In this document: positions 25,073 to 32,794 of the stretch, one piece after another
Layout of the letters: every line of letters starts with the position of its first letter
Numbering within the stretch: the first letter of the stretch is position 1
Assembly (NCBI GenBank): GCA_027489095.1
Contig: JAIYAL010000111.1
Coordinates: 1-46,752 of the forward strand
DNA from: Erythrobacteraceae bacterium
Lineage (GTDB): Bacteria; Pseudomonadota; Alphaproteobacteria; Sphingomonadales; Sphingomonadaceae
DNA: 46,752 nt
Direction: 5' to 3'
Program-made: the position numbers and the translations under genes
Notes under the pieces: model-generated
Told to the model about the DNA's origin: nothing
Seen by the model: only the letters and a program-made list of their open reading frames with translations
Database searches by the model: none

Positions 25073-26167
25073 ATGCGCATCGGCGTTCCCACCGAGATCA
25101 AGAACAACGAATACCGGGTCGGCCTGACCCCTGCGGCGGTCGCCGAGCTGACCCGTGCAGGCCACGCGGTGGCGGTGCAGAGCGGCGCGGGCCTCGGGGT
25201 GGACTTTGCCGACGCCGCCTATCAGGCCGCCGGCGCGCAGATCCTCCCCGATGCCCCCGCAGTGTTCGCGGCGGCCCAGATGATCGTCAAGGTCAAGGAG
25301 CCGCAAGCCACCGAGATCGCCATGCTGCGTTCCGATCACCTCCTCTTCACCTACCTCCACCTCGCCGCCGACAGGCCGCAAGCCGAAGGCCTGATGGCAA
25401 GCGGCGCGACGTGCATCGCTTACGAGACCGTCACCGCGTCCGATGGCTCGTTGCCGCTGTTGAAGCCCATGTCAGAAGTCGCCGGGCGGATGAGCGTGCA
25501 GTGCGGCGCACATTATCTCGAAAAGCACCAGGGCGGGCGCGGTGTGCTGCTGGGCGGGGTGCCGGGGGTGGAGCCGGGCAAGGTCGTGATCCTCGGCGGC
25601 GGAGTTGCGGGCGTGAACGCGGCGCAGATGGCCGTTGGCCTGCGCGCCGATGTGACGATCTTCGATATCTCGAACCGCCGCCTCGCCGAGCTCGACATGG
25701 TGTTTGGCAACCAGCTCAAGACCGCCTTCGCCTCCGCCCATGCGATCGCCGAAGCGGTGCGCGAGGCCGATCTGGTGATCGGCGCGGTGCTGGTGCCGGG
25801 GGCAGCGGCGCCCAAGTTGGTGACCCGCGCAATGATCAAGACCATGCGGCGCGGCGCGGTGCTGGTCGACATCGCGATCGATCAGGGTGGCTGCTTCGAG
25901 ACAAGCCGCGCCACAACCCACGAAGACCCGGTGTTCGAGATCGACGGGGTGATCCACTACTGTGTCGCCAACATGCCCGGCGCGGTCGCGCGCACTTCGA
26001 CCATCGCGCTCGGCAACGTGACGCTGCCCTTCGCGATGAAGCTCGCCAACTTGGGCGCGCAAGGCGCGATGGCCGCCGATCCGCACCTTGCCGAGGGGCT
26101 GAACGTCGCGGGCGGGAAGATCACGCACGCCGCGGTCGCCGAGGCGTTGGGCCTGCCGCTCGGCTGA
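25073..26167 (+). CDS. ald: Alanine dehydrogenase
   Basis: Catalyses reversible oxidative deamination of L-alanine to pyruvate and ammonia with NAD. The 364-residue product opens MRIGVPTEIKNNEYRVGLTP, has the substrate-domain motif 'MSEVAGRMSVQ', and has the Rossmann motif 'VVILGGGVAGVNAAQMA' near residue 170. AGGAGAGA 5-12 bases before the ATG is a strong ribosome binding site. It is divergent from an Lrp-family regulator that very likely controls it. The enzyme lets the cell use alanine as carbon and nitrogen, possibly peptide-derived through the POT transporter; that link is conjecture. Confidence 0.97.
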   Translation: MRIGVPTEIKNNEYRVGLTPAAVAELTRAGHAVAVQSGAGLGVDFADAAYQAAGAQILPDAPAVFAAAQMIVKVKEPQATEIAMLRSDHLLFTYLHLAADRPQAEGLMASGATCIAYETVTASDGSLPLLKPMSEVAGRMSVQCGAHYLEKHQGGRGVLLGGVPGVEPGKVVILGGGVAGVNAAQMAVGLRADVTIFDISNRRLAELDMVFGNQLKTAFASAHAIAEAVREADLVIGAVLVPGAAAPKLVTRAMIKTMRRGAVLVDIAIDQGGCFETSRATTHEDPVFEIDGVIHYCVANMPGAVARTSTIALGNVTLPFAMKLANLGAQGAMAADPHLAEGLNVAGGKITHAAVAEALGLPLG

Positions 26168-26270
26168 AGCGCTTAGCCGGCCCGACGAAAGGGGCTTCCA
26201 TCCGGTCCCCCGCTCCCGCTAGTCAAGCGGGCAAGCGGACGCCATTTGCGCGGCCGCAAGGGGACCAGCC

Positions 26271-28100
26271 ATGAAGCACACGATCACCGCCAGTCTGGCG
26301 CTGGCGCTCGCCGCCGCACCTTTCACCGCCGCACCGGCGCTCGCGCAGGCACCTGCCGCCACCACCGCGAGCGAGGACGCGCGCCTTACCGCCTTTCTCG
26401 ACGGGGAATTCGCCGAATACTTGAAGACCCAGCCCCAGCTTGCCACCCGGCTCGGGCTGAAGGAGGGCGGCGACAAGTGGAACGACAATTCCGATGCCGC
26501 CGCCAAGGCCGAGCTTGAATGGCGCAAGGCGAGCGCGGCGAAGATGAAGGCGCAGTTCGACCGGGCGAAGCTCTCGCCCGAAGCGCAGGTCAATTTCGAC
26601 ATCTGGGCGCTCGAAGCGACCCGCGCCGAGCAGTCCTTCGCCAACCGCATCTACCGTCCGCCGTTCTACTCGCGGCTCTATTCGGCGCACAGCCAGCTGC
26701 CCGATTTCCTCGTCAACACGCACTCGGTCGCCGAACCCGCCGACCTAGCAAACTACATCGCCCGCCTGCGTGGGATGCCCGCAGTGCTCGATCTCGCGAT
26801 CGCGCGCACCAAGGCGAGCCAGGCCGCCGGGATCAACCCGCCACGCTTCCAGATCGAGACGATCATCGCTGGCAGCCGCCAGCTGACCGCGGGCGCTCCT
26901 TATGGAGAGGGCCCGGACGCCGCGCTGTGGGCTGACGTGCAGGCCAAGACCGAGGCCCTCGTGGCGGGCGGCAAGCTTTCGCGCGCCGAGGCCGACAGTC
27001 AGCTCGCTGCGGCGCGCTCGGCGATCCTCGCGCTCGCCCCGGCCTACGAGCGGATCATCGCCTGGGCCGAGGCCAGCCTGCCGACCGCGCCCAGCGGCAA
27101 GGTGGGCGCGCTGACGCTGCCGGGCGGGGAGGCCTATTACGCCGCCGAATTGAAGCTCAACACCACCACCGACATGACCGCAGTTGAAATCCACGCCATC
27201 GGGCGAGCGGAAGTTGCGCGGATCGAGGCAGAGCAGGACGCGCTGGCCCGCAAGGCGGGCTTTGCCGATCGCCACGCGTTCTATGCCGAGCGCAAGCGAC
27301 TCTATCCCGCGCGGCAGTTCGATGATGCGGCGCGCAAGGAATACCTCGACACCGCGAATGCGTTCGTCGCGCGCACCCGCACCTTGCTGGCGCCCTATTT
27401 CGGCACCTTGCCAGCCTATGGCATCGAGGTGGTGCGCGAGCCCGCCTTCTCCGAAGTCGCAGGCGGCGCGGCGCACGCCTCTGCGCCCAGCCCTGACGGC
27501 AAGCGCCCGGCCAAGACCTACGTCCACCTCGCCGGCACCGTGCCCGACCCTGCGGCCATGTACACGTTGATGTGCCACGAGGCGATTCCTGGCCACAACA
27601 TGCAGGGCGACATCCAGGTGCGCCAGCAGGGCGGGCCCAAGTTCCGCTCGGTCACCGGCTATGTCGCTTTCGGCGAGGGCTGGGGCCTTTATGCCGAAGC
27701 GATGTGCAAGGAGATGAACGCCTTCCCCGACGTTGCCGCGGATTTCATGCGCCTTGATGCCGAACTGTTCCGCGCCGCGCGGCTGGTGGTCGACACCGGC
27801 CTCCACGCGCTGGGCTGGAGCGAGGACGAGGCGGTCACCTACATGAACACCACCGGCCGCCAGCCGATCGAGCGGTCGCGCTCCGAAGTGCGGCGCTACA
27901 TCACGCTCCCCGGGCAGGCGACCGGCTACAAGATCGGGATGCTCAAGATCATGGAGCTTCGCCGCCGCGCCGAGGCGAAGCTGGGCGACAGGTTCGACAT
28001 CAAGGGCTTCCACGATCTGCTGATCGCATCGGGCTCGCAACCACTCTCGATCCTCGAGCGGCGGGTGGACGCGTGGATCGCCAAATCCGCTATGAACTGA
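26271..28100 (+). CDS. DUF885 family exported metallopeptidase-like protein
   Basis: A 609-residue protein with a signal peptide (cleavage near ALAQA, residue 26). It carries the family zinc motif HEAIPGHNMQ, a variant HExxPGH, about residue 440, and a downstream 'GYVAFGEGWGLYAEAM' segment whose glutamate is the probable third ligand. DUF885 proteins are distantly related to M32/M2 peptidases and are thought to cleave peptides in the periplasm; direct substrates are little known. The ATG at 26271 starts the signal peptide. It is monocistronic, with a strong terminator hairpin at 28107-28150, 7 bases past the stop codon. Confidence 0.87.
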   Translation: MKHTITASLALALAAAPFTAAPALAQAPAATTASEDARLTAFLDGEFAEYLKTQPQLATRLGLKEGGDKWNDNSDAAAKAELEWRKASAAKMKAQFDRAKLSPEAQVNFDIWALEATRAEQSFANRIYRPPFYSRLYSAHSQLPDFLVNTHSVAEPADLANYIARLRGMPAVLDLAIARTKASQAAGINPPRFQIETIIAGSRQLTAGAPYGEGPDAALWADVQAKTEALVAGGKLSRAEADSQLAAARSAILALAPAYERIIAWAEASLPTAPSGKVGALTLPGGEAYYAAELKLNTTTDMTAVEIHAIGRAEVARIEAEQDALARKAGFADRHAFYAERKRLYPARQFDDAARKEYLDTANAFVARTRTLLAPYFGTLPAYGIEVVREPAFSEVAGGAAHASAPSPDGKRPAKTYVHLAGTVPDPAAMYTLMCHEAIPGHNMQGDIQVRQQGGPKFRSVTGYVAFGEGWGLYAEAMCKEMNAFPDVAADFMRLDAELFRAARLVVDTGLHALGWSEDEAVTYMNTTGRQPIERSRSEVRRYITLPGQATGYKIGMLKIMELRRRAEAKLGDRFDIKGFHDLLIASGSQPLSILERRVDAWIAKSAMN

Positions 28101-28106
28101 TCCAAA

Positions 28107-28150
28107 CCAACAAGGCCCGCCCCCTCTGGTGAGGGAGCGGGCCTTGTTGG
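28107..28150. terminator. Bidirectional terminator hairpin after the DUF885 gene
   Basis: CCAACAAGGCCCGC at 28107-28120 pairs perfectly over 14 bases with 28137-28150, around an inner CCCTC/GAGGG stem. An A-rich flank precedes it and the sequence ends in TT. It would end the DUF885 transcript on the plus strand. Its right arm runs into the duplicated tRNA 3' end at 28147-28166, just as the hairpin at 28251-28290 runs into the real tRNA. Confidence 0.65.
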
Positions 28151-28166
28151 CGCACCCGACAGGATT
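28147..28166 (-). repeat. Duplicated 3' end of tRNA-Arg (20-bp direct repeat)
   Basis: TTGGCGCACCCGACAGGATT occurs here and again, identically, at 28287-28306, where it is the CCA end, acceptor strand and part of the T-arm of tRNA-Arg(CCG). The two copies are 140 bases apart and each abuts its own terminator hairpin. No tRNA 5' half or anticodon arm accompanies this copy. It looks like an att-type remnant or a decayed tandem tRNA. The sequence between (28167-28250) contains three 7-bp CGCGCTG tandem units (28196-28216) and no gene. Confidence 0.75.
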
Positions 28167-28250
28167 GCTGCGCGGCTGCGCCGCTTCGCCATCTCCGCGC
28201 TGCGCGCTGCGCGCTGCGATTCCGAACGAGGTTCGCTTCGCCATGATACG

Positions 28251-28290
28251 CCAAGGGGGCGGCCCTCCTTTCGGAAGACCGCCCCCTTGG
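28251..28290 (-). terminator. Terminator hairpin of tRNA-Arg
   Basis: CCAAGGGGGCGG at 28251-28262 pairs over 12 bases with 28279-28290, around a small CCTC..GAGG-like inner region. On the minus strand this lies directly downstream of the tRNA, and its stem includes the encoded CCA, so processing and termination signals overlap. Confidence 0.6.
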
Positions 28291-28364
28291 CGCACCCGAC
28301 AGGATTCGAACCTGTGACCTCTGCCTTCGGAGGGCAGCACTCTATCCAGCTGAGCTACGGGTGC
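28288..28364 (-). tRNA. tRNA-Arg (anticodon CCG)
   Basis: The 77-base minus-strand gene has acceptor stem GCACCCG/CGGGTGC, discriminator G and an encoded CCA. The D-arm is AGCTCAGCTGGATAGAGT, the anticodon loop CTCCGAA gives anticodon CCG, and the T-loop GGTTCGAATCC is intact. It reads CGG arginine codons, common in this high-GC genome. Its 3' terminal 20 bases are duplicated at 28147-28166. The 152 bases to its right (28365-28516) hold its promoter; nothing else is recognised there. Confidence 0.97.
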
Positions 28365-28516
28365 ATGGTGCCATGCGGCGCGCGCATATTGTCGCGCGGC
28401 GCGCGGCGCTTAGCAAGAGGGGCCGCGGCGCGCCAGTCAATTGTTCGGCGCGCCTCGTGGGTGCTTTGGGGGGCGGTTTAACCTTTCGGCAAGCATACCC
28501 CCATAGGCTCTGTGGC

Positions 28517-28900
28517 ATGGCTACGATCCCCCCTGTGCCGATTCTCCCGCACGCCCCCACCGTAGAGGCGGACGAGGTTGCGCCCGAGGCAATCGCCGAG
28601 GCGCTGGTGGCGCTCCACGGCAAGGCCGCGGCGGTCGCGCTGCTCGCGCGGCTCGCTCCCGAGCCGGTCGAGATTCGCGGTGAGATCGGGGCGGTGATCG
28701 CCCGCGCCCGGCCCGCGCAGCGCGTTCTGGTCGCGCAGACTATCGGCGATTGCACGGCGATGCTCGACACCGGGCTCATCGCGCTCGGCACGCTGTCACG
28801 CCGCGGGCAGGATGCCTCTGCGCCGGCACTGGTGCTGTGGCGCGAGTTCCACGCGGCCCGCGCATCGCTGGTCGCGGTGCTCGGCCGCGAGACCGCCTGA
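28517..28900 (+). CDS. Hypothetical soluble protein
   Basis: A 127-residue product starting MATIPPVPILPHAP. It is Ala/Leu-rich and predicted helical, with 'AIAEALVALHGKAAAVALLA' and 'VLVAQTIGDCTAMLDTGLIA' as possible amphipathic helices; no motif is recognised. The start at 28517 was chosen because upstream in-frame sequence overlaps the tRNA-Arg gene. It lies 60 bases before mmcB on the same strand. Coding is supported by a steady third-position GC bias and an uninterrupted frame, but its function is unknown. Confidence 0.5.
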   Translation: MATIPPVPILPHAPTVEADEVAPEAIAEALVALHGKAAAVALLARLAPEPVEIRGEIGAVIARARPAQRVLVAQTIGDCTAMLDTGLIALGTLSRRGQDASAPALVLWREFHAARASLVAVLGRETA

Positions 28901-28933
28901 CGCTTCGCGCCGGGTTCGCCCGCGCTTGACTAT

Positions 28934-28948
28934 GTTCCTCTTACGTTC
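28934..28948 (+). promoter_or_regulatory. LexA (SOS) box, alphaproteobacterial GTTC-N7-GTTC type
   Basis: GTTCCTCTTACGTTC is an exact match to the alphaproteobacterial SOS box, two direct GTTC half-sites with a 7-base spacer. It begins 27 bases upstream of the mmcB start. A TTGACT at 28926-28931 just precedes it and may be the -35 element, so bound LexA would block the promoter. The motif is seen directly; control of mmcB by LexA is known in Caulobacter. Confidence 0.8.
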
Positions 28949-28960
28949 CAACGCTGAGCC

Positions 28961-29455
28961 ATGTCCGGCAGCGCGCTTCCCCTTTCTGATTCGCTGGCGC
29001 TTGCCGCGCGCGATGTCGCGCGCGGGATTGGACGGCTGTTTGCGCGCAACGACATCTGGTGCCTTCCCGAGGTGCCGCTCAGGAACGGTCGCCGCGCCGA
29101 TCTCATGGGGATCGATGCCAAGGGGCTGATCGTGATCGTAGAGATCAAGGTCGCCCGCGCCGACCTGCTCGGTGATGCCAAGTGGCCCGACTATCTCGAT
29201 TTCTGCGACCGTTTCTACTGGGGCCTGCCCCCGGGGCTCGACCGCGCGCCGCTGGAGAGTGACGCGTACCGCCCCGAAAGCTGCGGGGTCATCGTCGCCG
29301 ATGGCTATGATGCCGAAATCCTGCGCCCCGCCGCGCTTGAGCCGCTCGCGGCGGCGCGGCGCAAGACACAGGTCGAGCATCTCGCAAGGATCGCGATGCG
29401 GCGGCACATGGCGCTGCTCGACCCGCTGTGCACCATGCCGGACGCGCTGACCTGA
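28961..29455 (+). CDS. mmcB: MmcB family DNA repair protein
   Basis: A 164-residue protein matching MmcB (DUF1052), an SOS-induced protein first linked to mitomycin C tolerance in Caulobacter. The segment 'RRADLMGIDAKG' - 'IVIVEIKVARADLLGDAKW' - 'YLDFCDRFYWGLPPG' reads like a PD-(D/E)xK nuclease core: Asp at 47, then E-x-K in VEIK. The ATG at 28961 follows the SOS box by 12 bases, so the transcript leader is short. It stands alone, with a sterol-desaturase-like gene 46 bases downstream. The family call is firm; biochemical activity is inferred from the fold. Confidence 0.92.
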   Translation: MSGSALPLSDSLALAARDVARGIGRLFARNDIWCLPEVPLRNGRRADLMGIDAKGLIVIVEIKVARADLLGDAKWPDYLDFCDRFYWGLPPGLDRAPLESDAYRPESCGVIVADGYDAEILRPAALEPLAAARRKTQVEHLARIAMRRHMALLDPLCTMPDALT

Positions 29456-29501
29456 CTTAGCCCTGTTTTGCCGCACACATTTGCGGCATAGTCTGCGTGC
29501 A

Positions 29502-30278
29502 ATGATCCCTGCCGACACCCCCGTCCCGCTGGCGCTGCTGATCGTCAGCCTCACCGTCACCGCGATTGTCGGCTTACGCTATGTGCTGACCAGTGGGCTG
29601 TTTGCCTTGGTGACGGCCAAGGTGCGACCCGGCCTCTATGCCGGGCGCGCCGCTCAGATCGGGCGCGAAGTGCGCTGGTCGCTGCTTTCTGCGGCGATCT
29701 ACGGCACGCCGGCGGGCATCGTGCTGTGGGGCTGGCGGCAGCACGATTGGACGCTGCTCACCGCTGACTGGAGCGCGCTGCCGCTGTGGTATCACCCGCT
29801 CTCGCTGCTGATCTACCTGTTCGTGCAGGACACCTGCTTTTACTGGAGCCACCGCTGGATGCACCGGCCGAGGTGGTTCCGGATCGCCCACGCGGTTCAC
29901 CATGAAAGCCGTCCGCCCACGGCCTGGACCGCGATGAGCTTTCACCCGGTGGAGGCGGTGACCGGCGCGGTGGTGATCCCGGTGCTGGTGTTCCTCGTGC
30001 CGATCCATATCGCGATCCTCGGGCTTGTGCTGACGGCGGCGACCGTCATGGGCGTGACCAATCACATGGGCTGGGAGATGTTCCCGCGCTGGCTTGTTCA
30101 CTCGCCGTTGGGAGAATGGCTGATAACCGCCAGCCATCACGAGCGTCATCACGAGGAATACAGATGCAATTACGGGCTCTATTTCCGACTGTGGGACAGG
30201 CTCTGCGGGACGGACAAGGGCCTGTCGGCGCGGATCGTGGCCGAGGCCGGGCACGGCCCGCAGGTTCGGGCCCAATGA
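29502..30278 (+). CDS. Fatty acid hydroxylase / sterol desaturase family membrane protein
   Basis: A 258-residue di-iron membrane oxygenase with four to five hydrophobic segments and the three histidine boxes: HRWMH (H117/H121), HAVHH (H130, H133, H134) and HHERHH (H212, H213, H216, H217), plus NHMG in between. The family hydroxylates or desaturates lipids such as fatty acids, sterols and carotenoids (CrtR/CrtZ relatives). In a sphingomonad a carotenoid or sphingolipid substrate is plausible but unproven. Its stop codon overlaps the start of a DUF2141 gene (ATGA), so the two are translated together. Confidence 0.88.
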   Translation: MIPADTPVPLALLIVSLTVTAIVGLRYVLTSGLFALVTAKVRPGLYAGRAAQIGREVRWSLLSAAIYGTPAGIVLWGWRQHDWTLLTADWSALPLWYHPLSLLIYLFVQDTCFYWSHRWMHRPRWFRIAHAVHHESRPPTAWTAMSFHPVEAVTGAVVIPVLVFLVPIHIAILGLVLTAATVMGVTNHMGWEMFPRWLVHSPLGEWLITASHHERHHEEYRCNYGLYFRLWDRLCGTDKGLSARIVAEAGHGPQVRAQ

Positions 30279-30730
30279 GTGTGGGTCATGTGAAGGCGGG
30301 CGCGCTGGCGTTGTTCGGGATGGCGGCGAGCCTCGCTGCGGCCGCTCCGCCGCAGACCGGCGACGTCGTCATCACCGTTACCGACCTCAGGTCTTCCAAG
30401 GGCGTGGTGCGCGCCTGCATGACCACGCGCGCGGACATCTTCCCCAAGTGCATCAAGGACCCGGGCGCGTTCCGCGTGGTCGTCCCGGCAAGCGGCAAGG
30501 TCGAGATCCGCTTCACCGGGGTCAAGCCCGGACAATACGCGATCGCCTTGCTCCATGACGAGAACAACAACGGCAAGGCCGACCGGGCGATGGGGATGAT
30601 GCCCAAGGAAGGCTACGGCTTCTCGCGCGATGCGCCGGTCAACATGGCCCCGCCCAAGTTCAAGGATGCGGTCTTCGCTCTGGGCGAAGGCACCAGCCGC
30701 GTCACCATAAAGATGCGGTATTTTCTCTAA
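30275..30730 (+). CDS. Exported DUF2141 domain protein (second copy)
   Basis: A 151-residue secreted protein: signal peptide through about residue 27 (SLAAAAPPQ), then the DUF2141 domain with 'VVITVTDLRSSKGVVRACM', 'GQYAIALLHDENNNGKAD' and RVTIKMRYFL. It parallels the protein at 21777-22304 in motif order and in the D-N-N-K-D loop, so they are paralogues. The start is fixed at 30275 by the 4-base overlap with the fatty acid hydroxylase gene. That coupling suggests the two act together, perhaps on envelope lipids; this is inference. The 122 bases that follow lack a clear terminator. Confidence 0.83.
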   Translation: MSVGHVKAGALALFGMAASLAAAAPPQTGDVVITVTDLRSSKGVVRACMTTRADIFPKCIKDPGAFRVVVPASGKVEIRFTGVKPGQYAIALLHDENNNGKADRAMGMMPKEGYGFSRDAPVNMAPPKFKDAVFALGEGTSRVTIKMRYFL

Positions 30731-30852
30731 GCCAGACAGCTGGAGTCCGCGCCGGCTCGGCTGGCCGCAAAACGGTTCTCCATTTACGTGATGTTTACCA
30801 CGCCGCGCCAGAACCGGCTGACTAAGGTTCACCAAGGGGCGGATTCACAGCC

Positions 30853-32697
30853 ATGGACACTCTGCGCGGCACCTTCGATCCCGACGCTAACGCGGATCGA
30901 AGCTGGGACGCTTCCGAAGAGGAAAGCGCCGAGCCCGCCCATGCGCGCGACGTCCCGCCCGAATCGATCGGCCGCGACGAGCGGCGCATGCAGGTGCGCG
31001 CCTACAACCACTGGGCGAGCCTGCTCGGCGAGCGGATGTTCCCCAACATCGCAGACCTCGAACCGGCCGAGCTTCCCGATTTCGGCCCGCATTCGGTGCT
31101 GCTCGATTTCACTCACGGGATCGAGAATCCGGCGGTGCTGTTCCTTGGCGAGAAGCTGGCGAAGGAATGTTCGCCCCCCGGCGTCATTATCCGCCTCTCG
31201 GACGTGCCGCCGCGCTCGCTGCTGAGCCGCATCACCGATCACTACATGCAGATCCTCGCCAACCAGGCGCCGATCGGGTTCGAGGCCGAGTTCGTCAACC
31301 ACGCTGGAATCGCGATCCTCTATCGCGGCATCCTGCTGCCCTATTCGAGCGATGATGCCGCAATCGACTTCATCTATGGCGTGATCAACTGGAAGGAGAT
31401 GGCCGACCAGCTGACTGCGGACGAGCTGCTGCTCGAGATTGATCAGGCGCTTGAGCTTGATGGCGCGCTGGAGCTGGAAGACGAACCCGCAGCGCGTAGC
31501 GCCGAGCCCGTCACCGACTGGGCGGATTCGCCCGCGCACGAGAGCCCTGAGGAGGCTGGCGCCGGTTATGCCGGGCACTATGCCGATGCCCTCAACGATT
31601 TCGACGCGGCGATCGACGCTGGTGCCCCCCTGCCCGAAGTCACCCTGCCCGACTTCAGCCAATACGCCCTCGACGACGACGATGAGGAGTATGACGAGGA
31701 CGAGGGCGACGGCGAAAGCGATAGCGCCGGCTACAGCTTCGCCAGCCTCGCCGACTATATCGAGGCGCCCACCAAGAAGGCGATCGACCTGACCGCCTTT
31801 GAGCCCGAGACCCTCATGGAACCTGAGGCCGGCGAGGCCGAGGCTTACGCCGAACCCGCGCCCGAATTCGTGCCTGATTATGCCCACACGCCCGCGATGG
31901 AAGACGCGGTGGAGGAACCGGCCGAGGAACCAGAGGCATCCGACCTGCCAATCGCCGCTCCGCTCGGCGCCCCCCTGCCCGACGTGGTCGATAACGCGGC
32001 CGATGACGCGGCCGATGACGCGCTTGCCCCCGTTTCGGCGGACGACCATGCTTTCGCTGACGACCATGCATTCGCTGACGACCTCGCCGAGGATCACAGC
32101 CTCTATGATTGTCTTGCGGCCGCACGCGAACTTGCCCGCGCCGCCGACAGCACCGAGGACCGCAGCCGCACCGCGCTCTATGCCGCGGTGAGCCGCGCCT
32201 ACGACTTCTCGCTTGCTGCGCAGAACGCGCCGCAAGACTATGCCGAGCTGATCGCCGATGCCGGGCTGACCGTGCAGGACCGCGCGCCGATGACCCCGGT
32301 CGTCAAGCTCGTGTTCGGCCATGATTACGACAAGACGCGCCTCACCGAATATGCCGCAGTGCTGACCCACGCGCACCGCATCGGGCTCGCCCCTAGCCGC
32401 CTTGCCGTCTACCTCGCTGAGACCGAGGGCGGGGTGAAGGCGGTGGTCAAGGCCGAACGCCGCCTGCGCCGCGGGGAGCAGGGCAAGCCGGTCGAGGATG
32501 CCCGCACGATGCGCGAGGCTCTCGCGCAGGCGCTGCGCGCGCTGGAGGCGATCACGCTTGAGGATCTCGACGGAGCCGGGCCCGAATTCGCGCTGGTGCT
32601 GGTTCGCCGTGACGAGATTGGCTGCGCGGAGATCCTCGCCGAACTCCCCGAAGATTTCGCCCAGATCGCGTCCGCCGCGCGCAAGATTGTCGGGTAA
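30853..32697 (+). CDS. Large acidic protein with N-terminal PAS_5-like domain and unknown C-terminal domain
   Basis: A 614-residue soluble protein in three parts. Residues 45-178 resemble the alphaproteobacterial PAS_5 (DUF1321) family, seen in 'RMQVRAYNHWASLLGERMFP' and 'YRGILLPYSSDDAAIDFIYG'. Residues 180-415 are a very acidic low-complexity linker with an Asp/Glu run near 274-289 and a tandem DDHAFA repeat near 397-411. Residues 415-614 are a predicted helical domain I do not recognise. PAS_5 relatives such as MopJ act in cell-cycle and stationary-phase signalling in Caulobacter. It stands alone with a 122-base leader. The architecture suggests a scaffold or signalling protein; the function is unknown. 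Confidence 0.7.
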   Translation: MDTLRGTFDPDANADRSWDASEEESAEPAHARDVPPESIGRDERRMQVRAYNHWASLLGERMFPNIADLEPAELPDFGPHSVLLDFTHGIENPAVLFLGEKLAKECSPPGVIIRLSDVPPRSLLSRITDHYMQILANQAPIGFEAEFVNHAGIAILYRGILLPYSSDDAAIDFIYGVINWKEMADQLTADELLLEIDQALELDGALELEDEPAARSAEPVTDWADSPAHESPEEAGAGYAGHYADALNDFDAAIDAGAPLPEVTLPDFSQYALDDDDEEYDEDEGDGESDSAGYSFASLADYIEAPTKKAIDLTAFEPETLMEPEAGEAEAYAEPAPEFVPDYAHTPAMEDAVEEPAEEPEASDLPIAAPLGAPLPDVVDNAADDAADDALAPVSADDHAFADDHAFADDLAEDHSLYDCLAAARELARAADSTEDRSRTALYAAVSRAYDFSLAAQNAPQDYAELIADAGLTVQDRAPMTPVVKLVFGHDYDKTRLTEYAAVLTHAHRIGLAPSRLAVYLAETEGGVKAVVKAERRLRRGEQGKPVEDARTMREALAQALRALEAITLEDLDGAGPEFALVLVRRDEIGCAEILAELPEDFAQIASAARKIVG

Positions 32698-32794
32698 TTG
32701 TCGGTCGCGCTGATGCGCGATGCAGACCGCCCGCCCCGCAACCCGGCCCTCGCTTCACATTGCGTTCAGCCGGGACTCCGGTAGGATCGCCGCG

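Noticed and set aside
28167-28250. A second complete tRNA between the duplicated 3' ends
   Set aside because: No anticodon arm, D-arm or matching 5' acceptor strand can be found; only the 20-base 3' segment is duplicated.
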